Below, piece after piece: positions 46,478 to 57,214 of a DNA stretch of 64,000 bases. Source of the DNA: an uncultured Lachnospiraceae bacterium (GTDB lineage: Bacteria > Bacillota > Clostridia > Lachnospirales > Lachnospiraceae); assembly GCA_944380605.1 (NCBI GenBank), contig CALWIA010000015.1, positions 1 through 64,000 on the forward strand, written 5' to 3'. Position 1 is the stretch's first letter. Every line of letters starts with the position of its first letter. Under the pieces are notes generated by a model. It was not told the origin of the DNA, searched no databases, and was given only the letters and a program-made list of their open reading frames with translations. The translations under genes and the position numbers were made by a program.

Positions 46478-49400
46478 CTACTCGTTCTCTGTATCGTCTT
46501 CCGTTCCTTCGAACGCGCCGTCTCCGTCATCCATCGGAACGTCCTCATCCGCCTCGTCGGCTTCAAAAGCGTCCGCCGTCTCTGCAGACATCTCCGGCTC
46601 CATGCTCTCCTCTTCGGGAAGCACGCCATCCTCGTCCTCAGACAGTTCGATCTCGTCCTCCATGCTCACATCCGTGTTCAGGCGGACGGAACGGTACCGT
46701 TTCATGCCGGTGCCGGCAGGAATCAGTTTTCCGATCAGCACGTTTTCCTTCAGACCGATCAGATGGTCCACCTTGCCGTTGATAGCCGCTTCCGTCAGAA
46801 CCTTGGTGGTCTCCTGGAAGGACGCCGCCGACAGGAAGGAATCCGTAGCCAGAGAGGCCTTGGTGATACCCAGCATCACCTGGCGGCCTTCCGCCGGGCG
46901 CTTGCCTTCCTGAATCAGCTTCTCGTTCATGTCGTTGAACTCCAGCACGTTCATGGATACGCCGGGCAGCATATCGCTGTCGCCGCTTTCTTCCACGCGG
47001 ATCTTCTTCAGCATCTGGCGCACAATCACCTCGATGTGCTTGTCGTTGATTTCCACGCCCTGCAGACGGTATACCCGCTGTACTTCGCGGATCATGTAGT
47101 CCTGTACGGCGCGGACGCCTTTGATCTTCAGGATATCATGGGGATTGACGCTTCCTTCCGTCAGCTCGTCTCCGGCCTCGATCACCTGTCCCTCCGTCAC
47201 CTTGATCCGGGAACCGTAGGGGATCAGATACGTCTTGGAATTGCCGTTTTCCATATCCGTCACAATAATCTCGCGCTTCTTCTTCGTATCCTTGATGTTG
47301 ACCTGGCCGCCGAACTCGGAAATAATCGCCAGGCCCTTGGGTTTGCGGGCCTCAAACAGCTCTTCCACACGGGGAAGACCCTGGGTGATATCGCCGCCGG
47401 CCACGCCGCCGGTATGGAAAGTACGCATGGTCAGCTGCGTACCGGGCTCGCCGATGGACTGGGCCGCGATGATACCCACAGCTTCGCCTACCTGCACCGC
47501 CTGGCCCGTGGCCATGTTGGCTCCGTAGCACTTGGCGCATACGCCGATATGGGATTTGCAGGTCAGCACGGTACGGATCTTTACAGAATCCCGTCCCAGC
47601 TTCTTCAGCACCTGCACCACCGCCACCGCCCGCTTGGGCGTGCACATATGGTTGGCCTTTACCACCACTTCGCCCGTATCCGGATCCGTAATGGTTTCGG
47701 CAATGTATCTGCCGGTCAGACGCTCCTGCAGCGTCTCAATGGTCTCGTCGCCGTCCCGGAACGCCTTGATCTCCATGTAGGGAGGCTCCTGGCCTTCGCA
47801 GCAGTCCACTTCCCGGATGATCAGATCCTGAGAAACGTCTACCAGACGTCTGGTCAGGTATCCGGAGTCCGCCGTACGCAGAGCCGTATCGGACAGACCC
47901 TTTCTGGCGCCGTGGGCGGAAATGAAGTATTCCAGTACGTCCAGGCCTTCACGGAAGTTGGACTTGATGGGCAGTTCGATGGTATGTCCGGTGGTATCCG
48001 CCATCAGTCCGCGCATGCCGGCCAGCTGCTTGATCTGCTTGTCAGAGCCTCGGGCTCCGGAGTCCGCCATCATAAAGATGTTGTTGTATTTGTCCAGACC
48101 GGTCAGCAGATCGTGGGTCAGCTGTTCGTCTGTGTTCTTCCAGGTTTCAATTACTTCTTTGTAGCGCTCTTCTTCTGTAATCAGGCCGCGGCGGAAGTTC
48201 TTGGCGATCCGGTCCACCGTCTCCTGGGCGTCGGCGATCAGCTTGGGTTTGCTGGGCGGAACCGTCATATCGGAAATGGATACGGTCATGGCCGCTCTCG
48301 TGGAGTACTTGTAGCCAATGGCCTTGATGTCGTCCAGCGTCTCCGCCGTCTTGCTGGCGCCGTGCACATTGATGACCTTTTCCAGAATCTGCTTGCACTG
48401 CTTCTTGCCGACGTGGAAATCCACCTCCAGCAGCAGTTCGTTGCCGGGCACCGAACGGTCTACGAAACCCAGGTCCTGGGGAATGATCTCATTGAAAATA
48501 AACCGTCCCACCGTGGACTCGATGACACCGCTCTTTACCGTGCCGTCGGGCATGGTCTTCTGCACCCGCACTTTTACTCTGGAATGCAGGGTTACCGCTC
48601 CGTTTTCGTACGCCAGAATCGCCTCGTTGGGGTTCTTGAAGCACATGCCCTCGCCCTTGGCGCCGGGGCGTTCCTGGGTCAGGTAGTAAATACCCAGTAC
48701 CATATCCTGCGAAGGCACCGCCACCGGGCCGCCGTCCGACGGCTTCAGCAGGTTGTTGGGAGACAGCAGCAGGAAACGGCACTCTGCCTGGGCCTCGACG
48801 GACAGGGGCAGGTGCACCGCCATCTGGTCTCCATCGAAGTCGGCGTTAAACGCGGTACATACCAGCGGATGCAGCTTAATGGCCTTGCCTTCCACCAGAA
48901 TGGGCTCAAATGCCTGAATGCCCAGACGGTGCAGCGTAGGAGCGCGGTTCAGCATAACCGGATGCTCTTTGATTACGTCTTCCAGCACATCCCAGACTTC
49001 CGGCTGCAGACGTTCTACCATCTTCTTGGCGCTCTTGATGTTGTGGGCCGTGCCGTTGGCCGCCAGCTCCTTCATCACAAAGGGCTTGAACAGCTCGATG
49101 GCCATTTCCTTGGGCAGGCCGCACTGATAGATCTTCAGTTCCGGACCCACCACGATTACGGAACGTCCGGAATAGTCCACACGCTTGCCCAGCAGGTTCT
49201 GACGGAACCGGCCCTGTTTTCCTTTCAGCATGTCGGACAGGGACTTTAAGGCGCGGTTGCCGGGGCCGGTCACAGGACGGCCTCTTCTGCCGTTGTCGAT
49301 CAGCGCGTCCACCGCTTCCTGCAGCATGCGCTTCTCGTTGCGGACGATAATATCCGGCGCGCCCAGTTCCAGCAGGCGGGCCAGACGGTTGTTCCGGTTG

Positions 49401-50206
49401 ATGATTCTCCGGTACAGGTCGTTCAAGTCGGAGGTGGCAAAACGGCCGCCGTCCAGCTGTACCATGGGACGCAGATCCGGCGGGATCACGGGGATCACCG
49501 TCATGATCATCCACTCCGGTTTGTTGCCGGAGCTGCGGAAAGCTTCCACCACTTCCAGGCGCTTGATGATGCGGGCGCGCTTCTGGCCGGTGGAATCTTC
49601 CAGGCCTTTCCGAAGCTCCGCGGAATCCTTTTCCAGGTCAATGGCCCGCAGCAGTTCCAGAATCGCTTCCGCGCCCATGCCGACGCGGAACGCGCCCGCG
49701 CCGTACTTTTCCAGTTCTTCCCGGTATTCTTTCTCCGACAGCACCTGCTTGTACTGCAGGCCGGTGGATCCGGGATCCAGTACAATATAAGAAGCGAAGT
49801 ACAGCACCTTCTCCAGCACTCTGGGAGAAATGTCCAGAATCAGTCCCATCCGGCTGGGGATGCCCTTGAAGTACCAGATATGGGACACCGGAGCCGCCAG
49901 GGCGATATGGCCGATCCGTTCCCGGCGCACGCTGGCCTTGGTCACTTCCACGCCGCAGCGGTCGCAGATCACGCCTTTGTAGCGGATTTTCTTATATTTG
50001 CCGCAATGGCACTCCCAGTCTTTGCTGGGTCCGAAAATTCTCTCGCAGAACAGGCCGTCCCGTTCCGGCTTCAGGGTTCTGTAGTTGATGGTCTCCGGTT
50101 TCTTCACTTCTCCATGAGACCACTCCAGAATCTTCTCCGGAGAAGCCAGGCCAATCTTAATCGCGTCGAATGTCAATGGTTGATAGGTTTCATTCGTCTC
50201 AGGCAT
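46478..50206 (-). CDS. rpoC: DNA-directed RNA polymerase beta' subunit
   Basis: This 1242-residue protein has the N-terminal zinc ribbon CHCGKYKK...CDRCGVEV and the catalytic magnesium site [11 protein letters not shown]. The second zinc site is [13 protein letters not shown]. The C-terminal 50 residues are a strongly acidic tail beyond the usual end. It lies 18 bp after rpoB. A long plus-strand frame lies antisense to it and is considered a shadow. Confidence 0.99.
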   Translation of the reverse strand: MPETNETYQPLTFDAIKIGLASPEKILEWSHGEVKKPETINYRTLKPERDGLFCERIFGPSKDWECHCGKYKKIRYKGVICDRCGVEVTKASVRRERIGHIALAAPVSHIWYFKGIPSRMGLILDISPRVLEKVLYFASYIVLDPGSTGLQYKQVLSEKEYREELEKYGAGAFRVGMGAEAILELLRAIDLEKDSAELRKGLEDSTGQKRARIIKRLEVVEAFRSSGNKPEWMIMTVIPVIPPDLRPMVQLDGGRFATSDLNDLYRRIINRNNRLARLLELGAPDIIVRNEKRMLQEAVDALIDNGRRGRPVTGPGNRALKSLSDMLKGKQGRFRQNLLGKRVDYSGRSVIVVGPELKIYQCGLPKEMAIELFKPFVMKELAANGTAHNIKSAKKMVERLQPEVWDVLEDVIKEHPVMLNRAPTLHRLGIQAFEPILVEGKAIKLHPLVCTAFNADFDGDQMAVHLPLSVEAQAECRFLLLSPNNLLKPSDGGPVAVPSQDMVLGIYYLTQERPGAKGEGMCFKNPNEAILAYENGAVTLHSRVKVRVQKTMPDGTVKSGVIESTVGRFIFNEIIPQDLGFVDRSVPGNELLLEVDFHVGKKQCKQILEKVINVHGASKTAETLDDIKAIGYKYSTRAAMTVSISDMTVPPSKPKLIADAQETVDRIAKNFRRGLITEEERYKEVIETWKNTDEQLTHDLLTGLDKYNNIFMMADSGARGSDKQIKQLAGMRGLMADTTGHTIELPIKSNFREGLDVLEYFISAHGARKGLSDTALRTADSGYLTRRLVDVSQDLIIREVDCCEGQEPPYMEIKAFRDGDETIETLQERLTGRYIAETITDPDTGEVVVKANHMCTPKRAVAVVQVLKKLGRDSVKIRTVLTCKSHIGVCAKCYGANMATGQAVQVGEAVGIIAAQSIGEPGTQLTMRTFHTGGVAGGDITQGLPRVEELFEARKPKGLAIISEFGGQVNIKDTKKKREIIVTDMENGNSKTYLIPYGSRIKVTEGQVIEAGDELTEGSVNPHDILKIKGVRAVQDYMIREVQRVYRLQGVEINDKHIEVIVRQMLKKIRVEESGDSDMLPGVSMNVLEFNDMNEKLIQEGKRPAEGRQVMLGITKASLATDSFLSAASFQETTKVLTEAAINGKVDHLIGLKENVLIGKLIPAGTGMKRYRSVRLNTDVSMEDEIELSEDEDGVLPEEESMEPEMSAETADAFEADEADEDVPMDDGDGAFEGTEDDTENE

Positions 50207-50224
50207 GAGTGATACTCCCTTCTT

Positions 50225-53200
50225 TTATTCTTCGTCAGAGAAATCGTCATCCGCACCGGCATAATCGTCCATGCCGATGTCATCATCCCCTTCATCCACG
50301 TTCACCAGTTCTCCGTTCTGGAATTCCTGGTGCTGATAGCCGTAGTCGCCGAAGGATTCCTCCCTGTCATAGCGTCTGTCGCCCTCAATGATCGAGCGCA
50401 GATCCGTATCGCCGTAATCAGAGCTTTCCGTCAGTTCCACTTCCGTGTTGTCGTCTTTCAATACTCTTACATCCAGTCCCAGCGACTGCAGTTCCTTCAG
50501 AAGAACTTTGAAGGACTCGGGAATGCCGGGTTCCGGAATATTCTCACCCTTGATAATCGCCTCGTAGGTCTTGACACGGCCCACCACGTCGTCGGACTTC
50601 ACCGTCAGGATCTCCTGCAGCGTGTAAGACGCGCCGTAGGCTTCCAGAGCCCACACCTCCATCTCACCGAAACGCTGGCCGCCGAACTGCGCCTTGCCTC
50701 CCAGAGGCTGCTGCGTCACCAGGGAGTATGGGCCGGTGGAACGGGCATGGATCTTGTCGTCCACCAGGTGATGCAGCTTCAGGTAATGCATGTGGCCAAT
50801 GGTAACCGGACTGTCAAAATACTCGCCGGTGCGTCCGTCTCTTAAGCGCACCTTTCCGTCCCGGCTGATGGGAACGCCCTTCCACAGCTCTCTGTGCTCC
50901 AGATGCTGTCCCAGGTATTCCATAACCTCAGGCCGCAGAATCTCTTTATATTTTTCCTGGAATTCTTCCCAGGAGGTGTTGACATAATCATTGGCCACTT
51001 CCAGCGTGTCCATGATATCCACCTCGTTGGCGCCGTCAAAGACCGGCGTCGAGATGTTGAAGCCCAGGGCCTTGGCCGCCAGGCTTAAATGGATTTCCAG
51101 CACCTGTCCGATGTTCATACGGGACGGCACGCCCAGCGGATTCAGTACGATATCCAGCGGCCGGCCGTTGGGCAGGAAGGGCATATCCTCTACCGGAAGC
51201 ACCCGGGAAACCACACCCTTGTTTCCGTGACGGCCTGCCATCTTGTCGCCTACGGAAATCTTTCTCTTCTGGGCAATATAGATGCGCACCGTCTCGTTGA
51301 CGCCGGGAGACAGCTCGTCGCCGTTCTCTCTGGTAAACACCTTGGCGTCCACCACAATGCCGTAAGCTCCGTGAGGTACCTTCAGGGACGTATCCCGCAC
51401 CTCTCTGGCCTTCTCGCCGAAGATCGCCCGCAGCAGCCGCTCTTCCGCGGTCAGCTCCGTCTCGCCCTTAGGCGTCACCTTGCCCACCAGAATATCTCCG
51501 GCGCGGACTTCAGCGCCGATGCGGATAATGCCCCGCTCATCCAGATCCTTCAGGGCGTCTTCGCCGACGCCGGGCACGTCTCTTGTGATTTCTTCCGGCC
51601 CCAGCTTGGTGTCTCTGGCTTCCGCCTCGTATTCCTCAATGTGCACGGACGTATACACGTCTTCCTGCACCAGGCGCTCGCTTAACAGAACCGCGTCCTC
51701 GTAGTTGTAGCCTTCCCAGGTCATGAATCCGATCAGCGGGTTCTTGCCCAGGGCGATCTCGCCGTTCTGGGTGGAGGGGCCGTCCGCGATGACTTCCCCG
51801 GCTTCCACGTGGTCGCCTTTGAAAACAATGGGCTTCTGGTTGTAGCAGTTGGACTGGTTGCTTCTCTTGAATTTGGTCAGGTGGTACACATCCCGGTTTC
51901 CGTCGCTGTCCCGTCTGACAATGATTTCATTGGAAGCGGAACGCTCCACCACGCCGGCATTTTTCGCCAGCACGCAGACGCCGGAGTCCACCGCCGCCTT
52001 GGCCTCGATACCGGTTCCCACCACAGGCGCTTCCGTAGTCAGCAGCGGAACTGCCTGACGCTGCATGTTGGAACCCATCAGCGCGCGGTTGGCGTCGTCG
52101 TTTTCCAGGAACGGAATCATGGACGTCGCTACGGAAAATACCATCTTGGGAGACACGTCCATCAGGTCGATGCTGGCCTTGGGGAATTCGGAAGTCTCCT
52201 CGCGGTAGCGGCCGGATACGTTGTTGCGGACAAAATGTCCCTCTTCATCCAGCTGCTCGTTGGCCTGGGCCACGATGAAATTGTCTTCCTCGTCGGCGGT
52301 CAGATAGACCACTTCGTCGGTAACCACCGGGTTTTTGGGATCCGTGGTCTTATCCACCACCCGGTAGGGGGCTTCCACAAATCCGTAAATATTGACTCTG
52401 GCATAGGTCGCCAGGGAGTTGATCAGACCGATGTTGGGACCTTCCGGGGTCTCAATGGGACACATACGGCCGTAATGGGTATAGTGTACGTCACGGACCT
52501 CAAATCCGGCCCGGTCTCTGGACAGACCGCCGGGGCCCAGGGCGGACAGACGCCGCTTGTGGGTCAGTTCCGCCAGCGGGTTGTTCTGGTCCATGAACTG
52601 GGACAGCTGGGAACTTCCGAAGAATTCCTTGACTGCCGCCGTCACCGGCTTGATATTGATCAGAGACTGGGGCGTAATGCCGTCCATGTCCTGGGTGGTC
52701 ATACGCTCCCGCACGACACGCTCCATACGGGAGAGGCCGATGCGGTACTGGTTCTGCAGCAGTTCGCCTACGGCGCGGATCCGGCGGTTGCCCAGATGGT
52801 CGATGTCATCGGACGTGCCGATTTCCTGCTCCAGGTTCATATTATAGTTGATGGAAGCAATGATGTCTTCCTTGGTGATGTGCTTGGGCACCAGGTCGCT
52901 GACATGTCTGCGGATCACGCTCTTTAATTCTTCTTCGTCCGCGCCGGCATATTCTGCCAGGATAGACTGCAGCGCCGGATAGTATACTAACTCCACAACG
53001 CCGGCTTCCGACGGATCGAACTTCACATAGCAGGACAGATCCACCATCAGGTTGGAAAGCACCTTGACGTTGCGGTCCACGCCCTGAATCCACACATAGG
53101 GAACGCCCGCGTTCTGGATGGTATCCGCCAGCTTCTTGTCCACGGAGGTTCCGGCCTCCGCCAGAATCTCGCCGGTCTCCACGTTTACCACGTCTTCCGC

Positions 53201-54082
53201 CAGCGTATGTCCGGCGATCCGGTTGCGGAACGCCAGCTTTTTGTTGAATTTATACCGGCCCACTCTGGCCAGATCGTATCTGCGGGGGTCGAAGAACATG
53301 CTGTTTAACAGGCTCTCCGCGCTGTCCACCGACAGCGGCTCGCCGGGACGGATCTTTTTGTACAGTTCCAGCAGGCCGTCCTGATAGTTATCGGAAACGT
53401 CCTTGCCAAAGCTGGCCAGCAGCTTGGGCTCTTCACCGAACAGATCGATAATCTCCGCGTTGGTGCCGTATCCCAGGGCGCGGATCAGCACCGTCACCGG
53501 CACTTTTCTCGTCCGGTCCACACGGACATAAAAAATGTCGTTGGAATCCGTCTCATATTCCAGCCACGCGCCGCGGTTGGGGATCACCGTGCAGGTGTAC
53601 AGTTCCTTTCCTAATTTATCGTGTCCGATGCCGTAATAGATGCCCGGGGAACGTACCAGCTGGCTGACGATTACCCGCTCCGCTCCGTTGATCACAAAAG
53701 AACCGGTATCCGTCATCAGGGGGAGATCGCCCATGAAGATCTCATGCTCGTTGATCTCGTCTTTATCCTTATTGCAGAGTCTTACCCGCACTTTCAGAGG
53801 AGCCGCGTAGGTCGCGTCTCTTTCCTTGCACTCTTCTATGGTATACTTGATGTCGTCTTTACATAATGTAAAATCCACAAATTCCAGACTCAAGTGGCCA
53901 GCGAAATCTGCGATCGGAGAGATGTCATCAAATACTTCCTTCAATCCCTCGTCGAGGAACCATTGGTAGGAAGTCTTTTGAATCTCAATCAGATTCGGCA
54001 TCTCAAGCACTTCTTTTTGTCTTGAGTAGCTCATTCTTACGTTTTTCCCTGCTTTTACAGGACGCATTCTGCTTTTCTCCAT
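50225..54082 (-). CDS. rpoB: DNA-directed RNA polymerase beta subunit
   Basis: This 1285-residue protein begins [29 protein letters not shown] with AGGGGTG upstream. The rifampicin pocket reads [26 protein letters not shown], with all commonly mutated residues wild type. The C-terminal 50 residues form an acidic tail. It is transcribed from the promoter at 54175-54203 rather than as part of an rplJL operon; no rplJ or rplL is present upstream. Confidence 0.99.
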   Translation of the reverse strand: MEKSRMRPVKAGKNVRMSYSRQKEVLEMPNLIEIQKTSYQWFLDEGLKEVFDDISPIADFAGHLSLEFVDFTLCKDDIKYTIEECKERDATYAAPLKVRVRLCNKDKDEINEHEIFMGDLPLMTDTGSFVINGAERVIVSQLVRSPGIYYGIGHDKLGKELYTCTVIPNRGAWLEYETDSNDIFYVRVDRTRKVPVTVLIRALGYGTNAEIIDLFGEEPKLLASFGKDVSDNYQDGLLELYKKIRPGEPLSVDSAESLLNSMFFDPRRYDLARVGRYKFNKKLAFRNRIAGHTLAEDVVNVETGEILAEAGTSVDKKLADTIQNAGVPYVWIQGVDRNVKVLSNLMVDLSCYVKFDPSEAGVVELVYYPALQSILAEYAGADEEELKSVIRRHVSDLVPKHITKEDIIASINYNMNLEQEIGTSDDIDHLGNRRIRAVGELLQNQYRIGLSRMERVVRERMTTQDMDGITPQSLINIKPVTAAVKEFFGSSQLSQFMDQNNPLAELTHKRRLSALGPGGLSRDRAGFEVRDVHYTHYGRMCPIETPEGPNIGLINSLATYARVNIYGFVEAPYRVVDKTTDPKNPVVTDEVVYLTADEEDNFIVAQANEQLDEEGHFVRNNVSGRYREETSEFPKASIDLMDVSPKMVFSVATSMIPFLENDDANRALMGSNMQRQAVPLLTTEAPVVGTGIEAKAAVDSGVCVLAKNAGVVERSASNEIIVRRDSDGNRDVYHLTKFKRSNQSNCYNQKPIVFKGDHVEAGEVIADGPSTQNGEIALGKNPLIGFMTWEGYNYEDAVLLSERLVQEDVYTSVHIEEYEAEARDTKLGPEEITRDVPGVGEDALKDLDERGIIRIGAEVRAGDILVGKVTPKGETELTAEERLLRAIFGEKAREVRDTSLKVPHGAYGIVVDAKVFTRENGDELSPGVNETVRIYIAQKRKISVGDKMAGRHGNKGVVSRVLPVEDMPFLPNGRPLDIVLNPLGVPSRMNIGQVLEIHLSLAAKALGFNISTPVFDGANEVDIMDTLEVANDYVNTSWEEFQEKYKEILRPEVMEYLGQHLEHRELWKGVPISRDGKVRLRDGRTGEYFDSPVTIGHMHYLKLHHLVDDKIHARSTGPYSLVTQQPLGGKAQFGGQRFGEMEVWALEAYGASYTLQEILTVKSDDVVGRVKTYEAIIKGENIPEPGIPESFKVLLKELQSLGLDVRVLKDDNTEVELTESSDYGDTDLRSIIEGDRRYDREESFGDYGYQHQEFQNGELVNVDEGDDDIGMDDYAGADDDFSDEE

Positions 54083-54174
54083 TGACGTTTCACCCCTGTT
54101 TTCTTTTCATGATCGATTGATTTTGGGCACACGAATCCCACATGCGCACACGATGCCACAATAGTGCACATTCC

Positions 54175-54203
54175 ATCTTATCACAGCGATTTCAAGGTGT
54201 CAA
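54175..54203 (-). promoter_or_regulatory. Promoter of rpoBC
   Basis: Perfect TTGACA (54198-54203), 17-bp spacer, TAAGAT (54175-54180) on the minus strand, followed by a leader of about 90 nt. Its -35 lies 10 bp from the -35 of the divergent promoter at 54214-54242. Confidence 0.85.
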
Positions 54204-54213
54204 GGATTTTTTC

Positions 54214-54242
54214 TTGCATTTTTTTACATGAAATGCTATACT
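54214..54242 (+). promoter_or_regulatory. Promoter of the small membrane-protein gene divergent from rpoB
   Basis: TTGCAT (54214-54219), 17-bp spacer, TATACT (54237-54242) on the plus strand, with AGGAGG-type ribosome site and start following at 54280-54295. Confidence 0.75.
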
Positions 54243-54292
54243 GTGAGTAAGTAGGCTCTGCCTGCACAATCGTACTATTGGAGGTATTCCCT

Positions 54293-54745
54293 GTGAACAC
54301 ATTTTTAAACGTAGTACTGGTCATTCTCATTATTCTTGCCGCGGCAGCCGCCGTTTTATACTTTCTGGGAAGAAGGCTGGAAAAGAGGCAGGTAGAACAG
54401 CAGGCCATGCTGGAGGCAGCGGCGCAGACCGTGTCCATGCTGGTCATCGACAAAAAGAAACTGAAGCTCAAAGACGCGGGACTTCCAAAGCTGGTCTATG
54501 AAAAGACCCCCAAGTACATGCGCTGGGCCAAGGTGCCGGTGGTAAAGGCCAAAATCGGTCCCAGAGTCATGACCCTCATGGCTGACGAGCGGGTGTTCGC
54601 GGCCCTTCCCGTTAAAGCGGAAGTCAAGGTCGTGGTCAGCGGCATCTACATCACGGCGATCAAAAGCGTCCGCGGCGGTTCGGTGCCCACGCCTCCCAAG
54701 AAAAAACGTTTCTGGGACCGCTTCCGCAAAGAGAAAAAGAACTGA
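54293..54745 (+). CDS. Conserved small membrane-anchored protein of unknown function
   Basis: Start at the GTG at 54293 (MNTFLNVVLVILIILAAAA), eight bases after GGAGG; 150 residues. One hydrophobic segment (residues 4-25) is followed by a charged linker (RRLEKRQVEQQAMLEAAAQT) and a cytoplasmic-looking domain with the segments MLVIDKKKLKLKDAGLPKLV and AKIGPRVMTLMADERVFAALPVKAEVKVVVSGIYI. It ends in a lysine-rich tail. I recall similar proteins in Lachnospiraceae but no named family. It is divergent from rpoB with its own promoter and terminator. Confidence 0.75.
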   Translation: MNTFLNVVLVILIILAAAAAVLYFLGRRLEKRQVEQQAMLEAAAQTVSMLVIDKKKLKLKDAGLPKLVYEKTPKYMRWAKVPVVKAKIGPRVMTLMADERVFAALPVKAEVKVVVSGIYITAIKSVRGGSVPTPPKKKRFWDRFRKEKKN

Positions 54746-54764
54746 TCTGGCCAGACAGACGCAA

Positions 54765-54798
54765 AGGCCGGAACCTGCAGAAGGTTCCGGCCTTTTTT
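54765..54798 (+). terminator. Terminator of the 54293-54745 gene
   Basis: An 11-bp perfect stem AGGCCGGAACC/GGTTCCGGCCT (54765-54775 with 54783-54793) with seven T on the plus strand. On the minus strand it could weakly end the ddl-murI-DUF1934 transcript. Confidence 0.92.
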
Positions 54799-54805
54799 TG
54801 CGGAG

Positions 54806-55228
54806 TCAGCCGCGGGGACGCACCGATACGGTGATGCTGCAGTCGGACACGTGCTCGTAATTGATATCCAGCGAATAGTCCACATTGACCCGCAGCAGCT
54901 GTTCTTCTTCTTCCACCCGGATGTCGCTGGTGTCGATCCCCACCATCAGTTCTCCGAAGGGCGTCATATAGCAGGCCAGGTTTTTCTTGTTCCGCTCAAA
55001 CACCATGTGGGCGCTTACATTTCCCTTTTTGATAATGTCAATGGAATCCGGCAGAACCTTTATGGTGTTGCGGATTACGTCCTGTCCGTCCTCTTCGATC
55101 TCATCATATATGATATAATGCTTTCCGTTTTTCAGAAAATAATCGCCTGTGGTAATCAGTTCCACATCTTCCTGATCGCCTTCCGAAAACTGGGCGCCGC
55201 TGATGCTGATCACTACGTCTCGGGTCAT
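54806..55228 (-). CDS. DUF1934 family beta-barrel protein
   Basis: This 140-residue protein begins MTRDVVISISGAQFSEGDQEDVELITTG. It alternates hydrophobic and polar residues, suggesting a beta-barrel, and ends DYSLDINYEHVSDCSITVSVRPRG. That is the pattern of DUF1934 (YwiB-like, calycin-like) proteins. It follows murI by 4 bp. Function unknown. Confidence 0.75.
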   Translation of the reverse strand: MTRDVVISISGAQFSEGDQEDVELITTGDYFLKNGKHYIIYDEIEEDGQDVIRNTIKVLPDSIDIIKKGNVSAHMVFERNKKNLACYMTPFGELMVGIDTSDIRVEEEEQLLRVNVDYSLDINYEHVSDCSITVSVRPRG

Positions 55229-55232
55229 GGCT

Positions 55233-56066
55233 TCAAAACTCCTCTATATTGATTTTTCTGGTTTCCCGCACCGCGTCCGGCAGTATGGACGTGGCAAAGG
55301 CCGTAAATTTTTCCGCCAGGTCGCTGACGTAAAACTGGTACTTTTCTCCCTCTCCGCCTCCCGGCTCGCAGGAAAGGCCCCGGCTCTCCAGCAGCTGCTT
55401 TAGCTCTATGGCCGTTTCATACGCCGGGTTCACCAGTACCACGTCGTTTCCCATCAGCCGCCCCAGCGTGGACCGCAGCAGCGGGTAGTGGGTACAGCCC
55501 AGCACCAGCGTATCGATGAAATGCCGCTTCAGCTCCGCCAAGTAACGGGAGGCGATCTCATCCGTCACCGAATCGTGCAACAGCCCCTCTTCCACCAGCG
55601 GCACAAACAGGGGACAGGATTTGCCGATGACCTGGATGTCCGGCCGCATGCGCTGCATCACTTCCGTGTAAATGCCGCTTCCTATGGTGCCCTCCGTTCC
55701 GATGACGCCGATCCGGCCGTTTCTGGTGGCGCGGACCGCCGTGCGGGCCCCCGCGTTGATGACGCCGATCACCGGCAGGTCAAATTCCTGCTCCACAGTT
55801 TCCAGAGCATAGGCGCTGGCCGTGTTGCAGGCGATGACAATGGCCTTCACCTGCCGGGTCATCAGAAAGCGGATGATCTGGCGGGAATACCGCAGAATGG
55901 TCTCCCGGGATTTGCTGCCGTAAGGCACCCGGGCCGTATCGCCGAAATACACAATCCGCTCCTGGGGCATCTGCCGCATGATCTCCCTGGCCACCGTCAG
56001 GCCTCCGACACCGGAATCAAATACGCCTATGGGAGCGTTTCGGTCCGCTCCGGCGCCGCTACCCAT
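55233..56066 (-). CDS. murI: Glutamate racemase
   Basis: This 277-residue enzyme supplies D-glutamate for peptidoglycan. It has the start motif PIGVFDSGVGGLTV and both catalytic cysteines (VIACNTASAYA and VLGCTHYPLL). The start overlaps the ddl stop by 8 bp, so racemase and D-Ala-D-Ala ligase are translationally coupled, a sensible pairing of two D-amino-acid steps in wall synthesis. Confidence 0.95.
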   Translation of the reverse strand: MGSGAGADRNAPIGVFDSGVGGLTVAREIMRQMPQERIVYFGDTARVPYGSKSRETILRYSRQIIRFLMTRQVKAIVIACNTASAYALETVEQEFDLPVIGVINAGARTAVRATRNGRIGVIGTEGTIGSGIYTEVMQRMRPDIQVIGKSCPLFVPLVEEGLLHDSVTDEIASRYLAELKRHFIDTLVLGCTHYPLLRSTLGRLMGNDVVLVNPAYETAIELKQLLESRGLSCEPGGGEGEKYQFYVSDLAEKFTAFATSILPDAVRETRKINIEEF

Positions 56067-57120
56067 TCCAGCGCTCCTTGGCGCTGTCGATCAGTTTCTG
56101 GATCAGCTGCGCCTTGGTGACGCCTCTGGCTTCCCACAGCGTCGGGTACATGCTGATGGCCGTAAAGCCGGGCATGGTGTTGATCTCGTTAAACACCACC
56201 TCGCCCTGCTCCGTCACAAAGAAGTCCACCCGGGCCAGTCCGTATCCGTCCACCGCCTGGAAAATGACCTTCGCCTCCTGGCGGATGATCTCCGCCGCAT
56301 TCCCCGGCAGCTGCGGATCCGTCACAGTGCGGGACTGGGGGTTGTAGTATTTGCCTTCAAAATCGTAAAACTCACCGGCCGCCAGGATCTCTCCCACGCC
56401 GGAAGCCTCCGCCGGCTGCCGGCCGCCGCCGAACACCGCGCATTCCACTTCATGGCCCACCAGCGTCTCCTCCGCCAGAATCTTCCGGTCGTGGCGGGCC
56501 GCCTCCCGCAGCGCCTCCGCCAGTTCCTTCCGGTCCGACGCCTTGCTGACGCCCAGAGAGGAACCGGCGTTGCAGGGCTTTACAAACACCGGATAAGGCA
56601 GGCGCTCCTCGATCCGGTCCAGCACCCCGTCCATATGCTCCAGTTCCTGGCGGAAAATCAGCTGGTACCGGGCCTGCCGGATTCCCAGATGATCCGCGAT
56701 CACCTTGGTATAGGCCTTATCCATGGACACCGCGGAAGCCAGCACGCCGCAGCCCACATAGGGAATCCGGGCCAGTTCCAGAAGGCCCTGGACCGTTCCA
56801 TCTTCTCCGTACAGTCCGTGCAGCACGGGGAACACCACGTCCACCCGCTGTCTGCGCACCTGTCCGTCCTGGGTGATGATGGCGCACCGCTCCTGGGCGT
56901 CCGGCGAAATCACCGCCTGGACGCTGCCCTGGCGCCAGGCGCCGCTGCGGATCTCCTCCTGTGACGGCACCAGCAGCCACCTTCCTTCTCTGGTAATGCC
57001 GATCAGCAGCAGGTCGTACGCTTCTTTATCTATCTGTTCTATGATGTTGAGCACCGACATGCAGGAAACTTCATGTTCCGATGACTGGCCCCCAAACAGT
57101 ACCGCTATGGTCTCTTTCAT
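56059..57120 (-). CDS. ddl: D-alanine--D-alanine ligase
   Basis: This 353-residue ATP-grasp enzyme begins MKETIAVLFGGQSSEHEVS. It contains FVKPCNAGSSLGVSK and the metal and end motif VFNEINTMPGFTAISMYPTLWEA. The omega-loop region reads FEGKYYNPQSR; the Tyr fits D-Ala rather than D-lactate specificity, which is inference from family knowledge. It is the first gene of ddl-murI-DUF1934. Confidence 0.95.
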   Translation of the reverse strand: MKETIAVLFGGQSSEHEVSCMSVLNIIEQIDKEAYDLLLIGITREGRWLLVPSQEEIRSGAWRQGSVQAVISPDAQERCAIITQDGQVRRQRVDVVFPVLHGLYGEDGTVQGLLELARIPYVGCGVLASAVSMDKAYTKVIADHLGIRQARYQLIFRQELEHMDGVLDRIEERLPYPVFVKPCNAGSSLGVSKASDRKELAEALREAARHDRKILAEETLVGHEVECAVFGGGRQPAEASGVGEILAAGEFYDFEGKYYNPQSRTVTDPQLPGNAAEIIRQEAKVIFQAVDGYGLARVDFFVTEQGEVVFNEINTMPGFTAISMYPTLWEARGVTKAQLIQKLIDSAKERWNG

Positions 57121-57153
57121 AACTATCCTTTCATCCTTTCCGGCCGAATTCGT

Positions 57154-57182
57154 GTTTAATTATAGCATACCTGGTTACAATT
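57154..57182 (+). promoter_or_regulatory. Putative sigma-F promoter of spoIIR
   Basis: GTTTA (57154-57158), 14-bp spacer, GGTTACAATT (57173-57182). This fits the forespore sigma-F pattern GYWTA-N14-GGNRANANTW with a single mismatch, and it ends about 30 bp before the spoIIR ATG. spoIIR is a sigma-F target in Bacillus subtilis. Confidence 0.7.
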
Positions 57183-57186
57183 ACAA
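57159..57186 (-). promoter_or_regulatory. Promoter of ddl-murI-DUF1934
   Basis: Minus-strand TTGTAA (57181-57186), 16-bp spacer, perfect TATAAT (57159-57164). It overlaps the spoIIR promoter on the opposite strand almost completely. Confidence 0.65.
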
Positions 57187-57214
57187 TCAGAAATCGAAAA
57201 AGGGGTGCAAAAGT

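Noticed and set aside
46346..49249. A 967-codon open frame on the plus strand opposite rpoC
   Set aside because: It is antisense to the highly conserved rpoC, has no ribosome site or signal peptide, and its product is rich in His, Arg, Gly and Leu, as expected from a GC-rich shadow frame.
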